From: an uncultured Clostridia bacterium
GTDB lineage: Bacteria > Bacillota > Clostridia > TANB77 > CAG-508
Assembly (NCBI GenBank): GCA_947631225.1
Contig: CANRKM010000004.1
Span: forward strand, 1 to 37,472
Length of the DNA stretch: 37,472 nucleotides
Direction of reading: 5' to 3'
The notes under the pieces are model-generated. The model had not been told where the DNA came from. It saw only the letters and a program-made list of their open reading frames with translations, and searched no databases. The first letter of the stretch is position 1. The number at the start of each line of letters is the position of its first letter. The position numbers and the translations under genes were made by a program. Shown piece after piece: positions 18,701 to 28,165 of this stretch.

Positions 18701-20259
18701 TTTAATTCTATTTTTGCCTCTTTTATATTATTTTCTTTTGCATTGTAACATCCACTTATTGTCTCTTTTATACTTGTTAATTCATTTATTTGCTCTCTTG
18801 TATATCCACTATTTAGTATTGCTTTTTTGTTTTCTATATTTAATGTTCCTATTTTTATTGGTTTACTTGTTATTATTTCTATTTTACCTGTATCCTCAGT
18901 TATTATTATATTTCCATTTTCATCTGCTTCTGTATTTTGGGTTACATTTGCTATTACATTTCCTTTTTCATCTTTTATTGTTATATATCCTTTTTCTCCA
19001 AATATTTTTATGAATTCTGCTTTATTTATTTTTGTTTCTTTATATACTATATTTGCAACTACTTCTCCTTTTTCTATTAGATATGTCGCTTTATTTGCTT
19101 CTAATGATATATCATTAACTACATCTAAGTAATCTATATTGATTTTATTTCTCTCTGTATATCTTCTTTCTTCTCCAGTATATATTTTTCCTTTATATAT
19201 AGCTTCTTCATCACTTTCTAATGAATATGATACTATTCCATCTATCTCTTTATCTATATTGACATTCACAAGATTTGATAGTTCTTTATCGTCATAAGTA
19301 TTTATTCTATTATTTACTATTATTTCTTTATTTGTTATATCTTGATCTTTATCTAATATATATGTTACAACTATTTCATCTTCTGAATTTTTACTCCAAT
19401 CTATTCTTTCTGTGTTCTCATTTGACAATTTAATAGTCACTTTTTTGTTTTCTTCATCATATATATAATTTTTTTGATCAAATTCTATGTCTTTATTGGT
19501 TCCTGCTGTACTTCTAGCATGTACTTTTACTTCCTGTACATTATCTAATACATTTAAATTTATTTCTGAATTTTTTACAGGATAATTATTATTAGTAACA
19601 TTACTATTTACTAATATTTGTACTAATCTTTTTTCTTCCCCTTTTACATTATATATATAATTTGTAGAAAGTTCTGCATTTAATTCAGCTTTTGTTTCTT
19701 CACTTGATTTCCAGTTCACTTCTACATTTGTTACACCCTTTATATCTACATACTTATCTTTTTCGACATTTTTACTGTTTACGTATTGTCCCTGTAGCAT
19801 TACCTCTGTTTTTGCATTTAACATCTTTTCTGTTATTTTTTCTTCTTTTATTGCTTCTATTTTTAATTTTATTGTTTCTGTACTTCCTGCATTTATTTGG
19901 TTTAATGTTACTTGGTTTTCAGATATTGAAAATATAGCTGGACTTAATACTTCTTCACTTATTTTAAAATTATTATTATTTAGAAGTATGCTTCCATTAA
20001 AATATCCTTCATTTTTTACAGATAAATCTACATATAAATATTCTTCTTTATCTATATCTCTATCTATAGTTTCAATTTTTTTCCCATTTTCATCTATAAA
20101 ATATGCTGTAAAATCTATATTTGAACTATTTGTCTTAACAACATCTAATGCATATGATACAATTCCTTTTCCGACAAATAAAAAGTCAGAAACTGTAAGT
20201 GCCATAATCACTATAATTGCACATATTTTAATAAATATATTTTTTACTAAAGCGTTCAT
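15769..20259 (-). CDS. Giant surface protein with DUF11-like and SdrD-B-like domains
   Basis: 1496 aa from the ATG at 20259-20257, chosen for its GGAGGAATTTAAA ribosome site; an in-frame start 8 codons upstream has none. Signal peptide at residues 5-38. A long beta-rich region follows, with a DUF11-like unit (GEKIHSGEVVTYEVTVENKG), an Asn/Glu/Lys-rich linker (about 1095-1130), then an SdrD-B-like unit (ISGTAWFDKNENGQRDSNEQ) whose DxNxNGxxD loop probably binds calcium. A final conserved-repeat unit follows. The C-terminus has a membrane helix and RKILKKSIKF but no LPXTG motif, so it is probably membrane-anchored. First gene of the surface operon, behind the promoter at 20317-20345. Confidence 0.87.
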   Translation of the reverse strand: MNALVKNIFIKICAIIVIMALTVSDFLFVGKGIVSYALDVVKTNSSNIDFTAYFIDENGKKIETIDRDIDKEEYLYVDLSVKNEGYFNGSILLNNNNFKISEEVLSPAIFSISENQVTLNQINAGSTETIKLKIEAIKEEKITEKMLNAKTEVMLQGQYVNSKNVEKDKYVDIKGVTNVEVNWKSSEETKAELNAELSTNYIYNVKGEEKRLVQILVNSNVTNNNYPVKNSEINLNVLDNVQEVKVHARSTAGTNKDIEFDQKNYIYDEENKKVTIKLSNENTERIDWSKNSEDEIVVTYILDKDQDITNKEIIVNNRINTYDDKELSNLVNVNIDKEIDGIVSYSLESDEEAIYKGKIYTGEERRYTERNKINIDYLDVVNDISLEANKATYLIEKGEVVANIVYKETKINKAEFIKIFGEKGYITIKDEKGNVIANVTQNTEADENGNIIITEDTGKIEIITSKPIKIGTLNIENKKAILNSGYTREQINELTSIKETISGCYNAKENNIKEAKIELKNTSSIADLKLNVTKLSSMEQNKNIKITATLENNDESKDLYQNPTIKVILPKEVKRVTSKCRLLYENGLELDSARISKENENYVMNVTLKGTQTKYNAEAVEGTTLIIYADMELDELALNGGENITLNYTNEIATKLENNGEVKVPITIDGIDEETLKQKEEEKRKIEEQSEMARIAGESQVETTVKAYVGGVEIPEGEKIHSGEVVTYEVTVENKGGVSAKKVDITASIPEGTKYVEYTKREPEFIDDPEATPGSGVYDDKYIEVEKDSVKETVENLTIGSKKTFTYDVMLNSDIGTKADLVNNIYVNCDGKQTNKQIKHKLENSELKVNLTLINRSSKVLKSGFSYVYLMEISNLTNKELKNIQINAKGDFTVFQIEDINSENIYLENVEDNNFIISKIPANSTAKFGLCVYEIKLNENYEAKLSVVANNQYRSNQVVEKYVNKDVSIEMTSSNEGDAIKPGDGVDYNIIIKNLGNEEISELKVEQQLSNQLKIKDITIDGKNTEYSIEQGGTDIENACTIYINNKIPVNKTLNIQVSTITNKELMNIEDIQLKSISKIYDNESCLGISSEVDHILLGNNENNIYIPDPEIDSNKKTDNNENQGDTNPEANNGENSEEKNKENSDENKLENNSKNLNNNVQGKNAISGTAWFDKNENGQRDSNEQTLGGIKVTLFDLNSNKQVNSTETLDNGFYSLTRVPNGSYVVIFEYDTEKYILTTYKADGVQESKNSDVENVTMNINGEEQNVSSTDTLEVNDESLTNIDIGLVEAKLFDLELSKTISKVTVTNSAGSETVNYDNAKLAKVDIKAKELSNSIVIVEYKISVTNTGEIAGYAKNIVDYKPADLSFNSELNSNWYQSGENLYSNSLANTKIEPGETKELTLVLTKTMTETNTGLVNNTAEIAEDYNSLNVKDKDSSTENKQKSEDDMSSCDLIISVKTGGAISFVAITLSIMIVITAGAYVIGRKILKKSIKF

Positions 20260-20316
20260 TTTAAATTCCTCCTTTTTATGCATTTATTATAAGCATAATA
20301 ATCCACTATCCCTATT

Positions 20317-20345
20317 ATTATATACCTTTTTGTCGATTTTTGCAA
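20317..20345 (-). promoter_or_regulatory. Sigma-A promoter of the surface-protein operon
   Basis: Minus strand TTGCAA, 17 bases, TATAAT, about 57 bases before the ATG. It lies in the 327-base divergent gap 20260-20586. Apart from this promoter and the plus-strand one at 20534-20562, I see only AT-rich sequence in that gap. Confidence 0.7.
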
Positions 20346-20533
20346 TAGATTTTACCAAATTTGTAACTTTTTATGTAATTTGCCTTTTTTTTCCTTACAA
20401 ATATCCACTTTTAGGTCAATCTATTATACAATATATGAATATCAAATTAATTTATACTTTTAAAATATCAATTAATCTAATTGCTTATTTGTTATGTAAC
20501 TTTCATTTATTGTAAACTTTAATTTATTTTCGA

Positions 20534-20562
20534 TTCACACATATTTTTTTTGTTAATATAAT
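20534..20562 (+). promoter_or_regulatory. Promoter of the small-protein operon
   Basis: TTCACA, 17-base spacer, TATAAT. The predicted transcript would start only a few bases before the AGAGGGG ribosome site of the first gene. Confidence 0.55.
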
Positions 20563-20586
20563 ATACTACTAAGAGGGGTGAAATTT

Positions 20587-20745
20587 ATGAACAATAATGA
20601 TATTTCTTATTTAATGAATATACTTAGCAAAATGGATAAAAACCAACTAAATAATGGGCTTAATAAAATTAACCAAATTTTAAGTCCTGAAGAAAAACAA
20701 AAAATTATTCAAGCATTAAATAATAATAAAAATAATGGTGCATAA
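20587..20745 (+). CDS. Small hypothetical protein (52 aa)
   Basis: MNNNDISYLMNILSKMDKNQ onward, ending NNNKNNGA. It is Asn-rich and predicted helical, with the pattern of a short helical hairpin (LNKINQILSPEEKQKIIQAL). Preceded by AGAGGGGTG 6 bases before the ATG and by a promoter. It is the first of three small same-strand genes (20587-21508). No known family recognised. Confidence 0.7.
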   Translation: MNNNDISYLMNILSKMDKNQLNNGLNKINQILSPEEKQKIIQALNNNKNNGA

Positions 20746-20792
20746 TTATATTAATTATTTATTTAATACTGATTTAAGAAAGGATGATTTAT

Positions 20793-21188
20793 ATGGCAGA
20801 AAATGATTTAAATAATAATCTTTCTAATACAAATATTACTCCTGATATGATAAGCAATTTAGTTAATATGCTAAAAAATAACACAAACTCTGCTAATAAA
20901 GCTTCCTTTGAAAATAATGCTTTTGAACACATAAGTTCAGATAATAATGTAAATTCAGATAATAATTCTGAAAACTTTTCAAATAACATAGATATTGAAA
21001 CTATTTTAAAAATAAAATCTATTATGGAAACTTTAAATAAAAAAGATGATCCAAGAAGCAACTTACTTTACTCTTTAAAACCTTATTTAAGAGAAACTAG
21101 GCAAAAAAAATTAGACCAATATGTTAATTTATTAAAAATCACACAGGTTACAAATTTATTTAAAAATGAAAAAGGAGATGAAGGTTAA
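20793..21188 (+). CDS. Hypothetical protein with conserved-looking C-terminal helix (131 aa)
   Basis: The start ATG at 20793 has AAAGGA at suitable spacing; an ATG 9 bases upstream lies against that site and is less likely. The N-terminal half is Asn/Ser-rich and low in complexity. The C-terminal part (DPRSNLLYSLKPYLRETRQK, then LDQYVNLLKI) resembles a short helical segment in small Clostridia proteins of unknown role, where the pattern is D-x-R-x-x-L-L-x-x-L-K-P-Y-L-x-x-x-R. Its stop overlaps the next start by one base (TAATG), so the two are translationally coupled. Confidence 0.75.
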   Translation: MAENDLNNNLSNTNITPDMISNLVNMLKNNTNSANKASFENNAFEHISSDNNVNSDNNSENFSNNIDIETILKIKSIMETLNKKDDPRSNLLYSLKPYLRETRQKKLDQYVNLLKITQVTNLFKNEKGDEG

Positions 21189-21508
21189 TGCCTTTTTTTC
21201 GTTTCCCATTTTTTTTTAATCCTAATTATTATAATTCATTTGGAAATTATAAAATAAACCAAAATAAAGCAAATTCTAACCAGAAAGATACTAATAATAA
21301 TAATTCTACATATAAAATTAAAAATGATTTAGAATCAACAAAAAAAAATAATTCAAAAAGTAATACTGATAATTACTTCTTTGAATTATTTGGTTTAAAA
21401 CTTTATTTTGATGATGTATTATTAATTTGCCTTATATTTTTTTTATATGATGAAGGAGTAAGAGATAATGAATTATTTATAAGTCTAATTTTATTGCTTT
21501 TAAGTTAA
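21188..21508 (+). CDS. Small membrane-associated hypothetical protein (106 aa)
   Basis: Phe/Pro/Asn-rich N-terminus (MPFFRFPFFFNPNYYNSFGN), a polar Asn/Lys/Ser linker, then a hydrophobic C-terminal half (about residues 66-106). The latter holds the motif FDDVLLICLIFFLYDEGVRDNELFISLILLLL, split here as FDDVLLICLIFFLYDEG followed by VRDNELFISLILLL. The acidic DEG break between two hydrophobic stretches recalls short sporulation-associated Clostridia membrane proteins, but I cannot name a family. Good Shine-Dalgarno site inside the preceding gene. It ends 3 bases before the convergent minC stop. Confidence 0.72.
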   Translation: MPFFRFPFFFNPNYYNSFGNYKINQNKANSNQKDTNNNNSTYKIKNDLESTKKNNSKSNTDNYFFELFGLKLYFDDVLLICLIFFLYDEGVRDNELFISLILLLLS

Positions 21509-21511
21509 ATT

Positions 21512-22130
21512 TTATTCAATTACAATTTCTTTTTTTTCTTTGTCAATGTATATGTATGCTTCTCTATGTAAAGGTTCTTCATCTCTATCTATCTCTTTTA
21601 CTATATTAGCTATACGAAGCTGTACAGTATCTAACTTGCCGAGCTGCAATTATTGCATTAACATTTCCCTTAGCTCCAGCATGTGCTAATCCCCTAAGAG
21701 TTCCAAGTACTACAATATTGTCTGCTGCAACTACTTCTGCCCCTGAATTTACATCGCCCAATACAACTATACTTCCTTCTTCTTCTATTTTTTGTCCAGA
21801 TCTAAGTGATCCTTTATGAAATCTTGTTTCAGATATAGAAACTTCTTGAATAAAAGCTTTTTTTATATTAGATAGTCCTAGTTCTTTTGGCATATCAAAA
21901 TCAACATCTACATCAATATATTCTTTTATTATTTCTTCGATTTCATCCATTTCTTTGTTCTTTAAAACTTTTCCTGTTATCATTATTGGTGTTTTTTCAT
22001 CTTTATAAATTTTTTTTAACTGAATTACTTTTCTTCTAATTTGTACAATTATATCTTCAAATCTAGCTTCATTGCTTATTTTTATTAATACAAGATTGTT
22101 TTTTTGGCTTACATTTATGAAATTTTTCAT
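21512..22130 (-). CDS. minC: Septum site-determining protein MinC, needs +1 shift at CGG
   Basis: FtsZ-polymerization inhibitor that works with MinD. The N-terminal MinC domain (about 1-90) is followed by the C-terminal beta-helix domain (GSLRSGQKIEEEGSIVVLGD, GDVNSGAEVVAADNIVVLG, LRGLAHAGAKGN). In the straight frame the protein ends after IIAARQVRYCTASYS. Skipping the C of CGG at 21641 gives IIAA-GKLDTVQLRIANIVKE, then REAYIYIDKEKKEIVIE to 21512. This is the normal MinC ending; QLRIA is the conserved MinD-contact strand. 205 aa from the ATG at 22130, which has better spacing to AGGAG than the ATG two codons upstream. Last gene of the shape operon; no minD follows. Confidence 0.9.
21639..21641 (-). 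other. CGG +1 frameshift site 2 (minC)
   Basis: GCT-CGG-CAA in frame; GCT-(C)-GGC-AAG continues MinC into its QLRIA strand. One of two sites followed by GGC. Confidence 0.9.
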
Positions 22131-22206
22131 TGTCATTTCTCCTATCTCTATAAATGAATATTTATTTTTTCTATTTCTTCAAGTATTTTTTATTTTCCCC
22201 AATAGG

Positions 22207-24302
22207 CTATCTAACGTTTTCTGTATAATTTATTGCCTGATTATTCTCTTGTATCTCATTTTCATTTAAATTCATTCCAAAGTACTCCGCTATAATCTCT
22301 TTTGCTACCTCTGCAGTATAGAAACCATGCCCTCCATTTTCTACCATTACTACAACTGCTATTTCAGGATCATTAAATGGTGCATAACCTGCAAACCATG
22401 CATTTACATCTTGTCCTGCTTCTGCTGACCCCGTTTTTCCTCCAACTTCTATATCAAAGTTTTTAAATACTGAACTCGCTGTTCCGATCTTCTGTAACTG
22501 AACGCATTCCTTCTAATACAGATTTAATATTTGCTCTGGAAAAATTCAAATTTTCTGTTTCAGCATTTTCTAAATTTAGTTTATTTTTTACATACTGTTC
22601 TATCTCTACTTTAGAAGATTCCGTTCCATCTGCATTTAATATTCTTTTTATTATTGTTGGTTTTATTTTACTTCCACCATTTGCAACCATAGCCACATAT
22701 TTTGCTATTTGTATAGGAGAAAAATTATTATAACTTTGTCCTATAGCAGTAGATAATGTCTGTCCTGCTGACCATGTTTCATTTAAAGCTTTGGCAGCAC
22801 TTGGGGACGCCAAAGTTCCTGCTGTTTCACTTGGTAATTCTATACCAGTCTTTTTACCCAAACCAAAATATGTAGCATATTTGTCTATAGTCTCTATTCC
22901 AACTCTATTTCCTACTTCATAGAAAAAATAATTACATGAATTTTTTATTGCATCTGAAACATTTTGCCATCCATGTCCTTTATGATAACTTGTATAGTAC
23001 CAACAAACTGGTTGATAATCTCTGTATTTAGTATATCTACCTGTATCATTTATTTTTTCTGTTGTTGAAATTGCACCTGTCTCTAGCCCTGCTAATGCTG
23101 TTACCATTTTGAATATTGAGCCTGGTGCATAAGCCCCTTGTATTGCTTTATTAAATAATGCATTATTCTCCTTTATTTTGTTGTATTCTGTTGTACTTAT
23201 TCCTCCTACCCATGAGTTTGGATTATAATCTGGGTTACTTGCCATGGCAAGTATTTCTCCTGAATGTACATCTATTACAACAACTGTACCACCTTTGGCA
23301 TTATATTTATCTGTAAAACCTCCACTTTTTATTTTATTTATATTATTTTTTAGTGCTGTTTCAGCAACTTGTTGCAATTTAGAGTCGATTGAAAGAACAA
23401 CTGTAGAACCTTGTTTTGCCTCTTGTGTTACAGTTTCTCCTGTTACTGTTCCATCAACTGACATTTCTATTTCCTGTTTTCCGTTTCTGCCCTCTTAAAT
23501 AATCCTCAAATAATGCTTCTATTCCAGTCTTTCCAACATAATCATCATTATTGTAGACTTCTCTTTGTTCATTGTATTCTTTTTCGCTAATTTTTCCTAT
23601 GTATCCTAATATGTGTGATGCTAGATTGTTATAATTGTATTTTCTTGTACTTTGTGTCGTAATTGTAACTCCTGGAAAATCCGAATTTTTTTCACTGATT
23701 TGTGCTATTATTTCTCTTGGAACATTTTCTGCAAGTTCAATAGATTTTGTATTACTATATCCTTTTGTCGTTATCTCATATCTTATAGAAATCAATTTTC
23801 TTGCTTGTTTTATTTCCTTAACATTTATTTTATATTTATCTATAAAATAACTCATAGCTTGATAAGCAGTTGTACCTTCATCAAGTTTATACTTATTAAG
23901 CCATTTTGCAAGTTCTTCTCCTTTTATTGTGTATTCTGTTCCTTCACTGTTTATTGGAAAATTATTTGGATAACTTATATTATATTTTTCAAATAAATTT
24001 ATTAAATTTAAAATGCAATTATTTAAAGTTTCATCATCTGATTTTGTTTTATATAACTCTAAATTGAAAGTACTTGTGGTTGTAGCTAGCTCATTGCCTG
24101 ATCTATCTACAATTTGCCCCCTTGATGCTTCTAATGTACTTTCTCTTGAAAGTCTTGTGTTAGAGGTTTCTCTATATTCTGCGCCATTTACTATTTGTAG
24201 TTCAAATAACTTTATTATCAATATTACACCAATAATATAGACTAAAATTATTAGAATATTAAACCTTAAATTCGTATATTCTTTTTTTATTCGCTTTTTC
24301 AA
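22207..24302 (-). CDS. mrdA: Penicillin-binding protein 2 (elongasome transpeptidase), needs two +1 shifts
   Basis: Class B PBP that cross-links peptidoglycan in the rod complex. TTG start at 24302 with AAGGTG upstream; one N-terminal membrane helix, PBP dimerization domain, then transpeptidase. The active-site motifs are S395-IFK398, SCN (455-457) and KTG (622-624). The straight frame stops at 23454 after RGQKRKTGNRNVS. Skipping C at 23483 gives RGQK-GKQEIEMSVDG. The frame then fails again after SVTEDRNSEFSI; skipping C at 22486 gives SVTED-GTASSVFKNFDIEVGG and reaches KTG. The total is then exactly 697 codons plus stop. Without the second shift the enzyme would lack its KTG motif. Confidence 0.93.
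22484..22486 (-). other. CGG +1 frameshift site 3 (mrdA, second)
   Basis: GAT-CGG-AAC in frame; GAT-(C)-GGA-ACA gives EDGTAS and leads into VGGKTGSAEA, the KTG active-site strand. Confidence 0.92.
23481..23483 (-). other. CGG +1 frameshift site 4 (mrdA, first)
   Basis: AAA-CGG-AAA in frame; AAA-(C)-GGA-AAA links LRGQK to GKQEIEM between the dimerization and transpeptidase domains. Confidence 0.92.
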
Positions 24303-24332
24303 TATTTCACCTTCTTTTGGTTAAATGTTATC

Positions 24333-24867
24333 TTAAAAATATCTTGTTAAAATTTTGTTATTTTTATATTCTCCCTCTATTATATAACCTGATTTCTGAA
24401 TTAATGGATATAATATTATTGTAATTATTATGTTGTAAAAACTTTCTATTAAAAGTATTTTTATAAATTGAGCTATTTCAAAAGAATAACTATATATAAA
24501 ATAGCCCAATATATATGAACCTATTTCATATACAAATGTACTCGTTACTACCATAAACATTATTGAAATTCTGCTTTCTTTTGAAAAATTTTTATCAAAT
24601 ATTCCTCCAATTAATCCAATTATTCCTAGCATTATTGCTGAAATTCCAACTTTCCTACCTATAAATAGATCGATTAATAATCCGAAATATAATTCCATAA
24701 GATACGCCAGCTATTTTATTGTAAAATAATCCAATAAATAAAATAAATATTATAAACATGTTTGGCATTACTCCTGCTATCTTAAACCAAGTAAATAGGT
24801 TTTGATGTAATAAGTATATAATTACAAATGCAACTATTAACAATATGTTTATTAATACTTTTTTCAT
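24333..24867 (-). CDS. mreD: Rod shape-determining protein MreD, needs +1 shift
   Basis: Membrane component of the MreBCD/PBP2/RodA elongation complex. With the shift it is 177 aa with about 5-6 hydrophobic helices, the usual MreD size, and contains GLLIDLFIGRKVGISAIMLG, matching the conserved GLLxDxxxxxxxG region. The straight frame ends 8 codons after the site (IIFRIINRSIYR). Skipping the C of CGG at 24684 joins AGVSYGIIF to GLLIDLF. It lies between mreC and mrdA with GAAAGG before its ATG. Confidence 0.9.
24682..24684 (-). other. CGG +1 frameshift site 5 (mreD)
   Basis: TTT-CGG-ATT in frame; TTT-(C)-GGA-TTA gives F-G-L-L-I-D, the conserved MreD motif. Falls after residue 61. Confidence 0.9.
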
Positions 24868-24927
24868 TTATTTTTTCATTCCTTTCAAAAGAACACTTTT
24901 TACCTTTAAGATTTATATTTCTATAAA

Positions 24928-25743
24928 TTAATTTGTTATTACTAAAACTGTTTCAAGTTTATTAAAATCAACAGCTGTTTCAACTAGAGCATATCTGTCA
25001 TCTAAATTTGTAGTATTTATTACCTTTGATATTTTTCCTATATATATACCTTTAGGATAAATTCCTCCTAGACCTGATGTTTCTACTGTATCGTCTTGAG
25101 CAACATTTGCTTCTGTAGGTATATACACACCTTTTAAAGTTTTATTTTCTTGAAGCATTCCTTTACATACTACACTATCTCTTGAAGAACTAAGCAAACT
25201 ACTTGTATTACTTGATGAATCTATTATTGTTTGAACTTTTGATGTTGTGTTTGTTGCTGAAATTACATAACCTACTAATCCTTCTGATGCGATTACTGTC
25301 ATATTTTCATGTATTCCACTATTTTTTCCTGCATTTATTATTATTGTTTTAGAATAATTACTAATGTCACGGCTTATTACATCAGCTGCAACTGTTGTAT
25401 AATCTTTATATTTTTCTGTTAAATTTAAATATTCTTTTAATGTTTGATTTTCTGCTTTTATTGTTTCTAATTCTCTAAGTGTTTCCTCTAATTCATTATT
25501 TTTGGCAATTAACTCTTCATTTTGTGATTTTAAATCATTTATATTAGTAAAAAAAGATGAATTTCCATGTATTCTATTTTTTATATATGTAAGTCCATTT
25601 TGAATTGGATTTACTAATTTATTAGCTATATTTTCTATGTATGATAAATTACTATTTTCTATGTTAGTTAAAATTACCAGTAATATTAATATTATTATTG
25701 CTATTATTATTCCTATAATTCCACTTTTTTTATTTTTGTACAT
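24928..25743 (-). CDS. mreC: Rod shape-determining protein MreC
   Basis: 271-aa bitopic membrane protein linking MreB to extracytoplasmic PBPs. One N-terminal membrane helix (about 8-26), a periplasm-facing coiled coil (about 65-105: LKSQNEELIAKNNELEETL and on), then the beta-barrel MreC core with IINAGKNSGIHENMTVIA, GLVGYVI and GLGGIYPKGIYIGKI. It is the only mre-family gene here with no CGG and no frameshift. AAAGGA ribosome site. 57 bases downstream of mreB. Confidence 0.96.
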   Translation of the reverse strand: MYKNKKSGIIGIIIAIIILILLVILTNIENSNLSYIENIANKLVNPIQNGLTYIKNRIHGNSSFFTNINDLKSQNEELIAKNNELEETLRELETIKAENQTLKEYLNLTEKYKDYTTVAADVISRDISNYSKTIIINAGKNSGIHENMTVIASEGLVGYVISATNTTSKVQTIIDSSSNTSSLLSSSRDSVVCKGMLQENKTLKGVYIPTEANVAQDDTVETSGLGGIYPKGIYIGKISKVINTTNLDDRYALVETAVDFNKLETVLVITN

Positions 25744-25800
25744 AATAATTTATCCTTTCTCTTTTTACTTTTTAATTATTTTATACTATTTACATTTTTC

Positions 25801-26843
<1,043 letters not shown>

Positions 26844-26848
26844 TTATT

Positions 26849-27561
26849 TCATTCCTTTCCAAATCTTGATTTCCATTTTTCTATAGTCTTTATACTAGTA
26901 TATTCATTATTTCCTATTACTATATGGTCTAATAGTTCTATTCCAATAATCTTTGCAGCTTCTTCTAATCTTTTTGTAATCTCACAATCTTGATTGCTAG
27001 GCGTTGAATTTCCGACTTGGATGGTTATGCACAAGTATTATTTTGGGTGCATTAATTTTTACCGCTTCTGATAAAATATTTCTCATTCCAATGTTTACAA
27101 AATTATTTCCACCTACTGCCACATCTTTAATTTTTAATATATTTAGCCCATTATCTAATAATACTATTTTTGCTATTTCTATTTTTTCATGTTTCATTTC
27201 ATTCATTAGTATTTTAACTATGTCATTTGGTTCTTTTATTTTAATTTTTCTATAATTTGAAGGTGTATTCATTCTAAAAGCTAATTCACATACTGCTTTT
27301 AGTTGTATAGCTTTTATACGTCCTAATCCTTTTATTTTAATTAATTCTTCTATACTCAAATCTCTTAAAAAGCTTAAGTCATCTTTACCATACATTTCGT
27401 TTAATTTAAGTATCTCTCTTGCTATGTCTATACTTGTAAGTTCTTTAGTGCCTGTTTTAATTATTATAGCTAATAATTCAGCATTGCTTAACCCCTTCTC
27501 TCCGAAGTAGTTCTAGCTTTTCATATGGTCTTTCGCTTAACGGTAATTCTTTTATTGTCAA
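26849..27561 (-). CDS. radC: RadC/JAB-family protein, needs two +1 shifts
   Basis: RadC-family protein often found next to mreB in Firmicutes; its biochemical role is unsettled, though it carries a JAMM metalloprotease fold. TTG start at 27561 with AAAGGAAAG upstream. The straight frame stops 8 codons after LELLRRE. Skipping C at 27504 gives KLELL-GEKGLSNAELLAIIIKTGT, the helix-hairpin-helix region. The frame breaks again in VHNHPSRKFNA; skipping C at 27014 gives VHNHPS-GNSTPSNQD, completing the metal motif with His178, His180 and Asp191. Total 236 aa, normal for RadC. Confidence 0.94.
27012..27014 (-). other. CGG +1 frameshift site 8 (radC, second; G183)
   Basis: AGT-CGG-AAA in frame; AGT-(C)-GGA-AAT completes HNHPSG, the JAMM signature, whose Asp191 lies beyond the shift. 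Confidence 0.95.
27502..27504 (-). other. CGG +1 frameshift site 9 (radC, first; G20)
   Basis: CTT-CGG-AGA in frame, with TGA seven codons later; CTT-(C)-GGA-GAG gives LLGEKGLSNAELLA. Confidence 0.93.
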
Positions 27562-27593
27562 TTAACTTTCCTTTCCGCCCCTTAGTTAATTTT

Positions 27594-27851
27594 TTAAACC
27601 TTTCTATATATGAAAATTGCTATCGCCATTCCTATTATGCTGGCAATATTTATCTTTATTGTAAATGCAAATGTAATACTTATTATGCTTAAATTTAATA
27701 CAAATGGATTTTCTAACCCAAATTGCTGTCCAAACGATAACCACCATAATCCGCTTACATTTCCTGCTAAATCTCCTAGTAATCCTCCTATTACTAATCC
27801 ACTTAGTATAAATATTAATAGTATCCAAAAACTTTTATCTCTTACTGCCAT
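27594..27851 (-). CDS. DUF4321-type small membrane protein (85 aa)
   Basis: Begins MAVRDKSFWILLIFILSGLV with a GGAGGAG ribosome site 6 bases before the ATG; a frame starting 14 codons upstream has no such support. Two to three hydrophobic helices with a glycine-rich first one (LVIGGLLGDLAG) and WWLSFGQQFGLENPFVLNLS, typical of DUF4321. Function is unknown, but the family commonly sits next to radC-mreB in Clostridia. First gene of the shape operon behind the promoter at 27911-27939. Confidence 0.85.
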   Translation of the reverse strand: MAVRDKSFWILLIFILSGLVIGGLLGDLAGNVSGLWWLSFGQQFGLENPFVLNLSIISITFAFTIKINIASIIGMAIAIFIYRKV

Positions 27852-27910
27852 TTTTACTCCTCCTTTGTTTTTTCTTTTCTTACGGATTTTCATGTTTATG
27901 TGACTTTTAT

Positions 27911-27939
27911 ATTATATATTGATTTTATAATTTTTTCAA
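27911..27939 (-). promoter_or_regulatory. Sigma-A promoter of the shape/division operon
   Basis: Minus strand TTGAAA, 17-base spacer, TATAAT. It lies in the 314-base divergent gap 27852-28165, which also holds a mecA -10 box and structured leader on the plus strand. Confidence 0.7.
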
Positions 27940-28037
27940 GCAAATTGTAGATTTTTTTTATTTTTTATGATATTGTAATTATAATTTACTAAGTTTAATG
28001 GAAAAAATTGTGGCTTTAAATACTATCACTTTTATAG

Positions 28038-28043
28038 TATAAT
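28038..28043 (+). promoter_or_regulatory. -10 box for mecA
   Basis: TATAAT with no good -35 at 17 bases (TTTAAA only). It would give a leader of about 115 bases before mecA. Confidence 0.45.
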
Positions 28044-28078
28044 GTTTTTAGCAGATATTTTTTTTATACATATAATAC

Positions 28079-28138
28079 TTAGGAAGATATTTTGGTTTGA
28101 AAGAATGCAATCTTTCACATCTTTGTGTGTTTTCCTAG
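28079..28138 (+). promoter_or_regulatory. Structured 5' leader of mecA
   Basis: An outer stem (28079-28087 with 28130-28138, core TAGGAA/TTCCTA) closes over an inner hairpin TGAAAGA-atgcaa-TCTTTCA (28098-28117). A competing CACA/TGTG pair lies at 28116-28127. It ends 28 bases before the mecA ATG. I do not match it to a known riboswitch class. No U-tract follows, so it is not a simple terminator. Confidence 0.45.
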
Positions 28139-28165
28139 TGAAGTGAGAAAGGAATGGAATTTTAT

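Noticed and set aside
22209..22485. Loss of the PBP2 C-terminus as true truncation
   Set aside because: The missing 92 residues, including KTG, are encoded in the +1 frame directly after CGG with a stop at 22207-22209.
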